This document shows positions 8,978-15,905 of a stretch of DNA of 64,000 nt, one piece after another. The notes beneath the pieces are model-generated. The model did no database searches. It was given only the letters and a program-made list of their open reading frames with translations, and was not told where the DNA came from. Position 1 is the stretch's first letter, and each line of letters opens with the position of its first letter. The stretch is taken from positions 506,704 through 570,703 of the forward strand of contig NZ_AOIP01000031.1 of the NCBI RefSeq assembly GCF_000337535.1, written 5' to 3'. Position numbers and translations under genes: made by a program. The stretch is from Natrialba aegyptia DSM 13077 (GTDB lineage: Archaea > Halobacteriota > Halobacteria > Halobacteriales > Natrialbaceae).

Positions 8978-9030
8978 GACAGCACCCGGGTAGGGATTGA
9001 GTGCTGTTCCTCTTCTCGCCCGCGCTTTCA
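8978..9030 (-). promoter_or_regulatory. Distal conserved block upstream of S-layer gene 1
   Basis: This block is shared with 12748-12790 upstream of S-layer gene 2: GCACCCGGGTAGGGA-TGAGTG followed by CGCGCTTT. In this copy ACAGCAC and GTGCTGT can pair across it. It lies ~200 bp upstream of the proximal promoter and also overlaps the 3' flank of a broken small gene, so it may be an upstream regulatory site or that gene's terminator. Confidence 0.4.
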
Positions 9031-9043
9031 TATCGATCAATAG

Positions 9044-9334
9044 TCACTCATCTTGACGGGTACCATCACTGGTACCGTCTTTGTGGAGTGCCATCTCACC
9101 ATCAATCGTGGCAGGACGACACTCAAAGCTGCCAGAACCACGGAAATACTCAAGAATATAGCGTGTATCGCCCATGACCGCGCTATGGTTTGTGAACGCC
9201 GATTGAACAATCTCATCTTCAAACTCGTCGTACAATTCCGCGAGAGATAGAGTTATTTACGCGCGCTATGCTGTTCCCGTACTGTGTAGCACCGGTTCGA
9301 AAACTTGTCGTGCTTCTGGCGATAGATCACCCAC
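9044..9334 (-). pseudogene. Broken small gene B between the S-layer genes
   Basis: One frame reads GDLSPEARQVFEPVLHSTGTA, then two stops (TAG at 9266-9268 and TAA at 9257-9259), then continues in the same frame as ITLSLAELYDEFEDEIVQSA and on to ALHKDGTSDGTRQDE and a TGA. The likely start is GTG at 9334, overlapping the end of small gene A, as in a translationally coupled pair. Both halves have coherent acidic haloarchaeal codon use, so this was a gene of ~96 residues until recently. I do not recognise the family. Confidence 0.6.
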
Positions 9335-9698
9335 CGTGTTCCTTCCGGCGTTCCTCCGGGACAACCGTCTCGTATTTCTCCAGCTCACGCTTCCCAAGTG
9401 CGTGGAGAATCCAATCATATACCGCTCGGGGCATGCTCGTCTGGAGAATGTTCTTTTTCGAGAAGTCAACATCTGCTAAGAGTTTGCGGTTTTCATCAAC
9501 GAAAACCGCTGCTGCCTGATGTTCGTCACCGTCAAGATAGTAGATCGTAGAAAAGTCGCCGGACTCACCGATGTTTGTAACATCGCTTGTGCGAGTGACC
9601 GCGATACGGCAGAGCTCTTGGCGCTCCTCGAAATTGAGTCGGCTAACGTCGACCTATGTTTGAGGTCCAGTTGTGAGAAGATCGTAGACTTCGGTCAT
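9327..9698 (-). pseudogene. Broken small gene A between the S-layer genes
   Basis: The frame starts MTEVYDLLTTGPQT, hits TAG at 9654-9656 (codon 15), then runs uninterrupted as VDVSRLNFEERQELCRIAVT through SGDFSTIYYLDGDEHQAAAV to VVPEERRKEHGG and TGA. No ATG, GTG or TTG follows the stop soon enough to rescue the N-terminus. Sequence 5' of the ATG contains AGGTG, a reasonable ribosome-binding site. It would encode ~123 residues and overlaps small gene B by 8 bp. The family is not recognised; no membrane segment or signal is seen. The amber codon is the only visible lesion. Confidence 0.6.
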
Positions 9699-9981
9699 AG
9701 CAACACCTAGTGCTAGCGATGGTCTACTCCTCCGAACACAACACAGCCAAACACTACCTCTGAAATCCAGTGAAGGTCCATTGACGACATAGAGCTATCT
9801 AAAGAGCAGAATAGTAGGGAACTTCCCATAGGTGTCCATGGTTGACAATAACGGATATTCTTTCTCTGAGCCGCCACCATTTGTGAAATACTGCTTGAGT
9901 ATTGCAGATTATTTAACAGGGATCGTACGTCACGGAACGAGGAAAAGTCTAACTCTCTTTTCAGTTCTGTTCGCGAGCGCG
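9699..9981. other. Intergenic stretch without a recognisable gene
   Basis: These 283 bp lie between broken small gene A and the terminator of S-layer gene 2. They are A/T-richer than the surroundings. An open frame on the minus strand here has no haloarchaeal codon bias and no recognisable motif. Any promoter for small genes A and B should lie here, but I cannot point to a convincing TATA box. Confidence 0.4.
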
Positions 9982-10065
9982 ACAGCTGTCGCTGGGTGGT
10001 GTAGCGGTTGAAAGAAAAATCGAAGTGCGACAAGGGCCGGACTGAGTCCGGTAGTTAGCTACTGC
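9982..10065 (-). terminator. Terminator region of S-layer gene 2 (duplicated)
   Basis: This is the counterpart of the block after S-layer gene 1. It has the hairpin CCGGAC-TCA-GTCCGG at 10037-10051, with the stem conserved and only the loop changed, and the same downstream T-rich tract. Similarity between the copies stops near 9982. Confidence 0.65.
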
Positions 10066-12483
10066 TTAATTCTGCTTGCGCAGAGCCAGCATGGCAGCGC
10101 CGAGGAGTGCGGCGAGTGCGACAGCGACACCGAAGCCGGGCGTTCCGTCATCGTCGCCGTCGGAGTCGTCACCGCCACTATCGTCGGAGCCGGAGTCGCT
10201 ACCGGAGTCGCTACCGGAGTCGGACTCGTCGTCCGAGCCGGTGTCGCTACCGGAATCGGATTCGTTGCCGCCATCTTCGACGAAGGAGGTGGTGCCAGTT
10301 TCTTCGTTGTCACCGGCCACAACGCTCCACTCAACGTCACCAGTCTCTTCGGAGGTGAAGTCGAAGCTGTTGCTCCACTCTTCACCAGCGTCGAGCGTGA
10401 TGTTCTCGTTGAGCGTGTTTTCGCCGCCGATCACGACGCCGACCTCGATCTCGTCAGAGGCCGAGCCGCCAGTGTTGCTGACGGTCACATCGAGCGTTGC
10501 GTCTTCACCGACAGTAACCTCACTCGGTGCGTCGGTGTCGAGTTCGATGTTTGGCAGTTCAGCGTCGTAGAGTTCGGACGTGATCTCGTGTTCAGCGTCG
10601 CTGGCTGGGTCCATGACGCGGAGCGTGAACTCCGTCTCAGGTTCGTAGTCGCCGAAGTCGTAGGTTGCCGTGAAGGTACCGTCTTCTTCGACAACAGCGT
10701 CGGGCGAGTGCGTGAAGTTACCAACCGAGCGAGCCTGGGTCCGCAGTTCGGTACCAGGTGCAACGTTGGTTTCACCAGTCAGTTCAGCGCCGTCGACTGC
10801 GGGTGCACTCTCTGCGGAGTCGTCCCACTCAACCGAGCGCTCGTCGATCGAGATCGTGTGCTCGAGGTCGATTTCTTCGTCCTCTTCGAGGAAGAACGCA
10901 CTGTCGTTTGCCTGTGCAGTGACATCGAAGCCAGTGCTGAGGTCGTCCTCATCGTAGAGGTCCGTACCTGCGAGGTCGAGCGCGAAGTAGAGCGTACCGT
11001 TGTACTCGTTATCCTCTCCGCTGTTGAGGAACTCACCGTACTCAGAGAGATCCCGTGGGTTGGGTTCCTGGTTCGGGATGTCTTCTTCTTCGATCTGGAG
11101 ACTGATGCTGTCTGCCAGTTCGCCGTCATCGAGCGCGCCAGAGAGGCCGTAGCCTTCGATGGCGACGATGACGCCGTCCTGGTGTGCGAACTCGTTGGTC
11201 TCGGTGACAACCGTCTCGTTGAGGTCGTCAAGGTCGTTCAGGCTACCAAGGTCGTCTTCAGGCACGGTGTAGGTCGTGATATCGGATGGGCCCTCGTAGT
11301 CCTGGACGTTGAGGAAGGCCGTACCCGTTTCACTCTGGATATCGTCTTCGTCGCTGTTGACGTCCGTACCGAGCGAGAGTTCGTACTCAGTTCCTGCGAG
11401 CGGTTCACTGAGGTTGCCCTCGACGTTCAGTGGCGTGACCTCAACGTCCTCTTCTTCAGCGGACCAGGCTTCGCCTTCGTCGCCCTGGCCGGTGATGAAG
11501 GTGTTGTAGTTGAGAGTGATCTGGTCGTAGCCGTCGTCGGAGTTGTCTTCTATGTGGACGAGCGACTCGAAGCCGCTGTTGTCCACGTCACCAACCTTCA
11601 GGTACGCATCGTTGGTGTTCTCGAGTTCGATCGGGATCTCAGCGAGGTCGCCCTGGCCGACGTTAACGTCGGAGTTGACGAACTCTGCGGAGATTTCCTC
11701 GTCAGTGACAGTGATGTTCGCCGTATCTTCGGCGGTCGTGTCACTGGCATCGATCGAGAACTCGTAGTCGCCAGCATCGATACCGCCGAAGTCAGCGGTG
11801 AACTCGTCACGGCCATCGAGGACGATCTCGTCATCGTCAGTGTCGATGTAGACGATGCTGTTGTCAGGGTTCGCGTCCTCCAGTTCGGACGCGGAGTCGT
11901 ACTGCGTGAAGATACTTACGAGGTCGTCAGCGTCGAGACCGCTCGCGCTCACGTTCGTCTGCAAGTCACCACGGTCTGAATCGATCTCGAGCGACGTGTT
12001 CGAACTCGAGGAGTTTGCAACGTTGGTCACCGTCGCGTCGTCGAACTCGCCGGTGACACCGTGCGTGCGGAGGTCGAACTCGACACGATAATCAACGCTG
12101 GAGGATCCATCGTTATTGACAGTGACGTTGTACGTGCCCGTTTCGAGGTTGTCCGTGTCGACCTCAACCTGGCCGTCTTCAACGTCGAGGTCACGGAGCC
12201 AGTCGCCATCGTCGTCTTCAAGTTCGACAGTTGAGTCGTTAAATACAACTGAGTCACTCTCGGCCGACTGAGACGATTCCGTGATGATTGCGGTCTGTCC
12301 TTGCCAAACAGCGTCTCCGCTGTTAATTTCCATTTCTCCGCTGTTAACGTCGGAGGAGTCTCCAACGTTGTACGCCGCCGCTGCACCCGCGAAGGATGCA
12401 GTCATGGCGACAACGGAGAGTACCATCATTGCGGTCAGGAACAGCGCACGTCCCTTCTCGCTGAAAGTGGTTTCCTTTGTCAT
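10066..12483 (-). CDS. S-layer glycoprotein, copy 2 (PGF-CTERM anchored)
   Basis: The 805-residue paralogue of the preceding S-layer gene has the same architecture. A signal peptide (MTKETTFSEKGRALFLTAMM to AGAAAA) leads to the mature start YNVGDSSDVNSG, a long acidic beta-rich body with N-x-S/T sequons, a Ser/Gly/Asp-rich spacer and the PGF-CTERM anchor TPGFGVAVALAALLGAAM with RKQN tail. The two copies align along their whole length with many scattered substitutions. The differences cluster in surface-type segments (for example TAEDTANITITD versus TAEDTANITVTD, and the Ser/Gly/Asp spacer length). It is transcribed from its own copy of the promoter and leader, so both copies look expressible. 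Confidence 0.95.
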   Translation of the reverse strand: MTKETTFSEKGRALFLTAMMVLSVVAMTASFAGAAAAYNVGDSSDVNSGEMEINSGDAVWQGQTAIITESSQSAESDSVVFNDSTVELEDDDGDWLRDLDVEDGQVEVDTDNLETGTYNVTVNNDGSSSVDYRVEFDLRTHGVTGEFDDATVTNVANSSSSNTSLEIDSDRGDLQTNVSASGLDADDLVSIFTQYDSASELEDANPDNSIVYIDTDDDEIVLDGRDEFTADFGGIDAGDYEFSIDASDTTAEDTANITVTDEEISAEFVNSDVNVGQGDLAEIPIELENTNDAYLKVGDVDNSGFESLVHIEDNSDDGYDQITLNYNTFITGQGDEGEAWSAEEEDVEVTPLNVEGNLSEPLAGTEYELSLGTDVNSDEDDIQSETGTAFLNVQDYEGPSDITTYTVPEDDLGSLNDLDDLNETVVTETNEFAHQDGVIVAIEGYGLSGALDDGELADSISLQIEEEDIPNQEPNPRDLSEYGEFLNSGEDNEYNGTLYFALDLAGTDLYDEDDLSTGFDVTAQANDSAFFLEEDEEIDLEHTISIDERSVEWDDSAESAPAVDGAELTGETNVAPGTELRTQARSVGNFTHSPDAVVEEDGTFTATYDFGDYEPETEFTLRVMDPASDAEHEITSELYDAELPNIELDTDAPSEVTVGEDATLDVTVSNTGGSASDEIEVGVVIGGENTLNENITLDAGEEWSNSFDFTSEETGDVEWSVVAGDNEETGTTSFVEDGGNESDSGSDTGSDDESDSGSDSGSDSGSDDSGGDDSDGDDDGTPGFGVAVALAALLGAAMLALRKQN

Positions 12484-12629
12484 GTTATTGTGTTCGTTGT
12501 GTGACCAGGCAGCCATCCCAGCGGCCCGATCGCCACGACCAACGTGATCGTGTCGATTGGAGATCTGGAATATGCTCCCGGATAGGGGTAACAGGTGGAT
12601 TTTGGATAATACGTAATAAGTCTTCTAGT
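12484..12629 (-). promoter_or_regulatory. S-layer gene 2 promoter and long 5' leader
   Basis: The same 17-base block ACTAGAAGACTTATTAC occurs here at 12613-12629, 130 bp from the ATG at 12483. The leader contains TTACCCCTATCCGGGAG, matching the gene 1 leader. Conservation of these short blocks inside an otherwise diverged leader suggests they are functional. Confidence 0.6.
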
Positions 12630-12747
12630 TCTTACTTTCACCAATCGAAATATATTTGAGTTGCCAGTTAGAAATATAGATGCGGGCGATCGACGCCCAT
12701 GCGCACATCCATCTCGGAATGTGTTGTCTTGGCGCGCGGAGGCCGGG

Positions 12748-12790
12748 GCACCCGGGTAGGGACTGAGTGTTTTCAGCCTCCCGCGCTTTT
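12748..12790 (-). promoter_or_regulatory. Distal conserved block upstream of S-layer gene 2
   Basis: GCACCCGGGTAGGGACTGAGTG followed by CCGCGCTTTT matches 8978-9030 upstream of copy 1. The flanking pairing seen in copy 1 is not complete here, which argues for a sequence-specific site rather than a simple hairpin. Confidence 0.4.
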
Positions 12791-12858
12791 CAATTACTTA
12801 TCGAGCAGCGGCTCATCAATTTCAAGCTGGCCAAGGAGTTATCCACAAGTTGAGATAG

Positions 12859-12981
12859 AGATCGAAAACCGAACGGGCGACCGTCACGAGCGACACACCA
12901 GACAGCGTCGAAGAGATAAACTTCCCCGGAATGATTGAACTCCGGGATTGGTTCATCAACGAGGTAGGAGACCATGACTGA
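12859..12981 (+). pseudogene. 3' remnant of a gene upstream of the HTH regulator
   Basis: A 40-codon frame after a TAG reads RSKTERATVTSDTPDSVEEI, then NFPGMIELRDWFINEVGDHD and a stop that overlaps the ATG of the next gene by 8 bp. That overlap is typical of a coupled upstream partner. Upstream of the TAG the frame is broken and no start codon is available, so only the C-terminus survives. Small partner genes, often toxin-like, are common before this regulator family. The identity of this one is not established. Confidence 0.4.
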
Positions 12982-13399
12982 AAGCACACTCAAAATCACG
13001 TTCCGACAGGCCGACGAGCACCGGACTGCCGCTCGCGAGCGCCTAGAGGAAGCCGAAGCCGGCGGCAGTAGTGACGAAATCGAGCAGGATGTTTGCCACA
13101 TCGTCAACTTCGAAGAGTTCGACGACATCGACTGGCTCATGCGCCGGTCGAACCTCGAGCTGATTGAGGCGACCGTCACGCAGCACCTAGAGAGTATCCG
13201 CCAAGCAGTTGCGGTCGTCGATCGAGATGATCGGGAAGTGCATCGGAATCTGAAAGAACTTGAGGCACTGGGCGTCGTCGAGTTCGACGAAGGCGGCCAG
13301 AGCAAGACGCCGAAGCTACGAGGAGGAGTCGACAACATCGACTTCTCGATCCGGTTCCCGATGGACGGCGACTCGAATGGGACGACTGCTGCAGTGTGA
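12974..13399 (+). CDS. Winged-helix DNA-binding protein (HVO_A0114-like)
   Basis: The 141-residue acidic protein begins MTESTLKITFRQADEHRTAA and contains a winged-helix region in its second half (VTQHLESIRQAVAVVDRDDR, HRNLKELEALGVVEFDEGG). This layout fits the haloarchaeal putative DNA-binding proteins typified by HVO_A0114, which often pair with a small toxin-like gene. Here the partner is only a remnant just upstream. If the pair was a toxin-antitoxin or autoregulatory unit, this would be an orphan regulator. The ATG is supported by a GGTAGGAG ribosome-binding site and by the overlap with the remnant. Confidence 0.7.
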   Translation: MTESTLKITFRQADEHRTAARERLEEAEAGGSSDEIEQDVCHIVNFEEFDDIDWLMRRSNLELIEATVTQHLESIRQAVAVVDRDDREVHRNLKELEALGVVEFDEGGQSKTPKLRGGVDNIDFSIRFPMDGDSNGTTAAV

Positions 13400-13438
13400 A
13401 AAAAGGTTACACTTTGGAGATTTCTAAATTTAGCCGAA

Positions 13439-14251
13439 TTAGATGACGTCGCGATGACGAAGCACGTCAGTCACAACACGGCGAGTCCAGGTGACTCGAC
13501 GATCGAGCGGTACTTCGTAGCGTGTTGATTCAACGGTGAAGCCAGGTTTCTCAAGATCGACCGCAACCTTACCGGTGAATGTCGGGATATCTCCTGCGGA
13601 GAAGGGCCCCCGTTGGAAGTTATATTCGTCCCGATAATTATCTGGAATGAAGTTACGATTGATATACGTCGCGGCGGCGGAGGCTAACCGCGGTGCGTAA
13701 TCGTGCGGCGTCGGATGGACAGCTTGTCCAACGCCATCAGGGCCCCAATCAGAGCCATAGATGCCGAACGAACTGTGGAGATCAAAGAAAACGTCGGGAT
13801 CGTGCTCTTCGACGACATCCCAAATTTCTCGGGCAAGCAGTCTGGTCGGATCGGATCCGATTGTCCACGCACGGTTGAGATTTCCGTTATCGCCGGTGTA
13901 TGTCCGATCCCGGATTGCAGTCTGGTCGGCCTCAGGGATAACAACGAGTTTTCCGGTATCAGGTTGCCACTGAGCGATTTCGTTAGCTGCCATCCAGCCG
14001 CTCGGTTCGTCGCCGTGTTGGCCACCAATGACGAACACCGTCGGACCAGATCTGTTCTCTTCAGTTACATATACCGTCGTTTGTTCTGGCGTTCCGTCTC
14101 TGATTGTATACTGTTCAATCTCATGAGCCGCAGCACTTTCCGACCCAATAACACTAGTTGAGAAAGCGACAGCACTGGTCTTTATGAGAAACCCTCGCCG
14201 AGTCGAGTGATGGGGATTTGCTCCCGATTGCTGTTGTTCCGTATCTTCCAT
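13439..14251 (-). CDS. Tat-exported succinylglutamate desuccinylase/aspartoacylase-like protein
   Basis: The 270-residue protein has a Tat leader (STRRGFLIKTSAVAFSTSVI) followed by an M14-type metallo-carboxypeptidase fold. GGQHGDEPSG supplies the first zinc His and Glu and FFDLHSSFG the second His. These are the hallmarks of the AstE/AspA family. It acts outside the membrane if the Tat leader works. The substrate is unknown; the family deacylates N-acyl amino acids or trims peptides. The gene stands alone, with an A/T-rich gap upstream and convergent to the HTH regulator downstream. Confidence 0.8.
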   Translation of the reverse strand: MEDTEQQQSGANPHHSTRRGFLIKTSAVAFSTSVIGSESAAAHEIEQYTIRDGTPEQTTVYVTEENRSGPTVFVIGGQHGDEPSGWMAANEIAQWQPDTGKLVVIPEADQTAIRDRTYTGDNGNLNRAWTIGSDPTRLLAREIWDVVEEHDPDVFFDLHSSFGIYGSDWGPDGVGQAVHPTPHDYAPRLASAAATYINRNFIPDNYRDEYNFQRGPFSAGDIPTFTGKVAVDLEKPGFTVESTRYEVPLDRRVTWTRRVVTDVLRHRDVI

Positions 14252-14619
14252 ATTTATAGTTCCCTCAAGATACGTTTTAGCACCCCACAGTACGCATTAT
14301 AACAGTTTCTATCTATGGATCATTATTTAGTAGCTATACTAATATTATAAAAAATAATAACATTTATAGGATACTATTGGATCTAAGGAACTGTTCCTAG
14401 AAACGTCCGTGGTCGGTAACGGGGACGTGAACTCCCACATATCTCCTGATCATCCAATATTATGTAAAAATATTAATTAAATATACCATTCTCATATTGA
14501 AGATATTATTTAGGAGATACACTAAATACCTATTTAATTTTCTGCATATAAACCAAATCGCTCTTCTGTAGGAGATCGTTGATACTGCTCAACTGTCGCT
14601 GTAGAATCGAAGAGAGCAA
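14252..14619. other. A/T-rich intergenic stretch
   Basis: This is nearly 370 bp of strongly A/T-rich DNA (runs such as TATTATAAAAAATAATAAC and ATTAATTAAATATACC), unlike the GC-rich genes on both sides. No open frame with haloarchaeal codon use is present. It contains several TATA-like words, one of which probably serves the Tat-exported protein. Such patches often mark inserted or decaying DNA, and an insertion sequence follows immediately. Confidence 0.5.
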
Positions 14620-14641
14620 GGACACCGCGTCAGCGGTGTCC
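14620..14641 (+). repeat. Perfect hairpin in front of the transposase
   Basis: GGACACCGC-GTCA-GCGGTGTCC forms a 9-bp stem with a 4-nt loop, ending 7 nt before the transposase ATG. Structures at this position in insertion sequences can block read-through expression of the transposase; that role here is inferred. Confidence 0.6.
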
Positions 14642-14648
14642 GTTAGGC

Positions 14649-15498
14649 ATGATTCCACTAGATGTGTTTGGGTCGGAATCGGTCGTAGCGGACCTGTTGG
14701 CGCAGGTTCGCTGGCGTAACGGTGTTACTTGCCCTCTCTGCCGTTCTGACCTGACGGTCAAGAACGGCAGCTATGGGCACTTTCAGCGCTATCTCTGTAA
14801 GAATTGCGACCGCACGTTCAAGGATAAGACCGGCACGATCTTTGCCCATTCAAAGGTTGCGCTCAGGAAGTGGCTGTTCTCGATTTACGCGTTTCTCCGG
14901 TTTAGCACGAGTCTTCGCCAACTTCAGCTAGAGATCGATGTTCAGTACAAAACGATCTCCCAGCGCGTCGAGCGCTTCACAAAGGCGCTCGACGCACCGT
15001 CACTTGACCTCGTCGGGCCGGTCGAAATCGACGAGGTCTACGTTTCTGCAGGGTTGAAAGGCCGCGAACGCGACCAAGAGTCGCGCTCGCGTGGCCTGTC
15101 CACGCGTGGGCGAGGATCAGTATGACCAAGACAAACCGCCAGTGTTCACGATCGTCGATCGTGGTACCGACGATCGGTACGTGATCCCAGCGAAATCCGT
15201 CGATGAATCGACGATTCGGCTCCTTCTCGCAAACCGCGAGAAGGAGCCACTAACCATCTACACGGACGGATTTCGTGCCTACGATCCGCTGGCTGAGGAC
15301 GACGTATTCGCGGTCGAATGCGTCGTCCACGGCGACGGCAAATACGCCGACGAAGACGTTCACGTCAACACCTGCGAGAGCCACGGATCGCTGCTGCGAC
15401 TGTGGCTCTCGCCTCATCGAGGCATCTCAAAAGACAAGCTCACACAGTATCTCCGAGCGTTCCAACTTCGACGAAAGTTACTCCGGAAACCAAGGTGA
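14649..15498 (+). mobile_element. IS1595-type transposase gene, frameshifted
   Basis: Two overlapping frames make one transposase of about 280 residues. The first part (MIPLDVFGSESVVADLLAQV) has a zinc ribbon (CPLCRSD, CKNCDRTF) and the first catalytic Asp region (VGPVEIDEVYVSAG). It ends prematurely in RGRGSV-stop. The second frame carries DQYDQDKPPVFTIVDRG, IYTDGFRAYDPL and the His-Ser-Glu-type end (VNTCESHGSLLRLWLSPHRG), as in ISXO2-like DDE enzymes. The frames join at 15115-15121, where a single extra base restores the consensus if removed. No IS1595-family programmed frameshift is expected, so the copy is probably inactive. No matching pair of terminal inverted repeats is visible; the right end may be near TAGCACTTTTAGCC (15657-15670). 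Confidence 0.8.
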
Positions 15499-15606
15499 GA
15501 ACCTCTCAAACACGCTGTCAAAGCTACGCTGTGAAATCAACAAAGTGCTACACAAGAGCGTCTCCAAGTAAATCCGCAGGCAATGCAGCGAAACAACGGC
15601 GTAGTC

Positions 15607-15645
15607 GGCGAATCCGCCGCCACCCTGCGGGGCGGCGGATTCGCC
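15607..15645. repeat. 15-bp perfect hairpin downstream of the transposase
   Basis: GGCGAATCCGCCGCC and GGCGGCGGATTCGCC pair perfectly around a 9-nt loop. There is no T-run after it on either strand, so it is not a classical terminator. It lies ~110 bp after the transposase stop and may be part of the insertion sequence end. Confidence 0.65.
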
Positions 15646-15689
15646 TCGACCACCAATAGCACTTTTAGCCAACGTCACTACCTACCCAG

Positions 15690-15736
15690 TGAAGCGGGAA
15701 ATTTTGGACATAGAGTATCCGCCGTTTCCCGCTTCA
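15690..15736. repeat. 12-bp inverted repeat with 23-nt spacer
   Basis: TGAAGCGGGAAA and TTTCCCGCTTCA are exact reverse complements flanking 23 nt. This could be a terminal repeat of a small remnant element or a binding site. It lies between the insertion sequence and the PQQ-repeat gene. Confidence 0.5.
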
Positions 15737-15865
15737 ACTCCCTAGTTGTAACGGATCAGCTCGATACTGTCTGGCGATTCACCAGAGCCCACTGAAGGGA
15801 GATTTCGGTCGTTCTGGATCTGACAGGAGTTCTGTAGAGATGATTGGTATACTGAAATTGTCTAC

Positions 15866-15903
15866 GGAGAGTATAATTAACCTTGATTGCTCTTTCTGGG
15901 AGG
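15866..15903 (+). promoter_or_regulatory. TATA box and Shine-Dalgarno of the PQQ-repeat protein gene
   Basis: TATAATTAA at about 15869 lies ~36 bp upstream of the ATG at 15906, and GGGAGGG sits just before the ATG. Together they fix the start at 15906 rather than the in-frame ATG at 15840. Confidence 0.55.
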
Positions 15904-15905
15904 GT

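Noticed and set aside
9654-9656. The in-frame TAG of small gene A as a pyrrolysine codon.
   Set aside because: Haloarchaea are not known to use pyrrolysine, no pyl genes are seen, and the neighbouring gene B has both TAG and TAA, which indicates plain decay.
9713-10033. A 106-codon minus-strand frame between broken gene A and S-layer gene 2.
   Set aside because: It overlaps the duplicated terminator, lacks acidic bias, and has no counterpart after S-layer gene 1.
12790-13338. A 182-codon minus-strand frame antisense to the winged-helix regulator.
   Set aside because: The regulator on the plus strand has acidic haloarchaeal codon bias and a winged helix; the antisense frame is Ser/Arg-rich shadow.
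14649-15498. Programmed translational frameshift in the transposase.
   Set aside because: There is no slippery A/T or homopolymer run at the junction and IS1595 transposases are normally single-frame, so a mutation is simpler.
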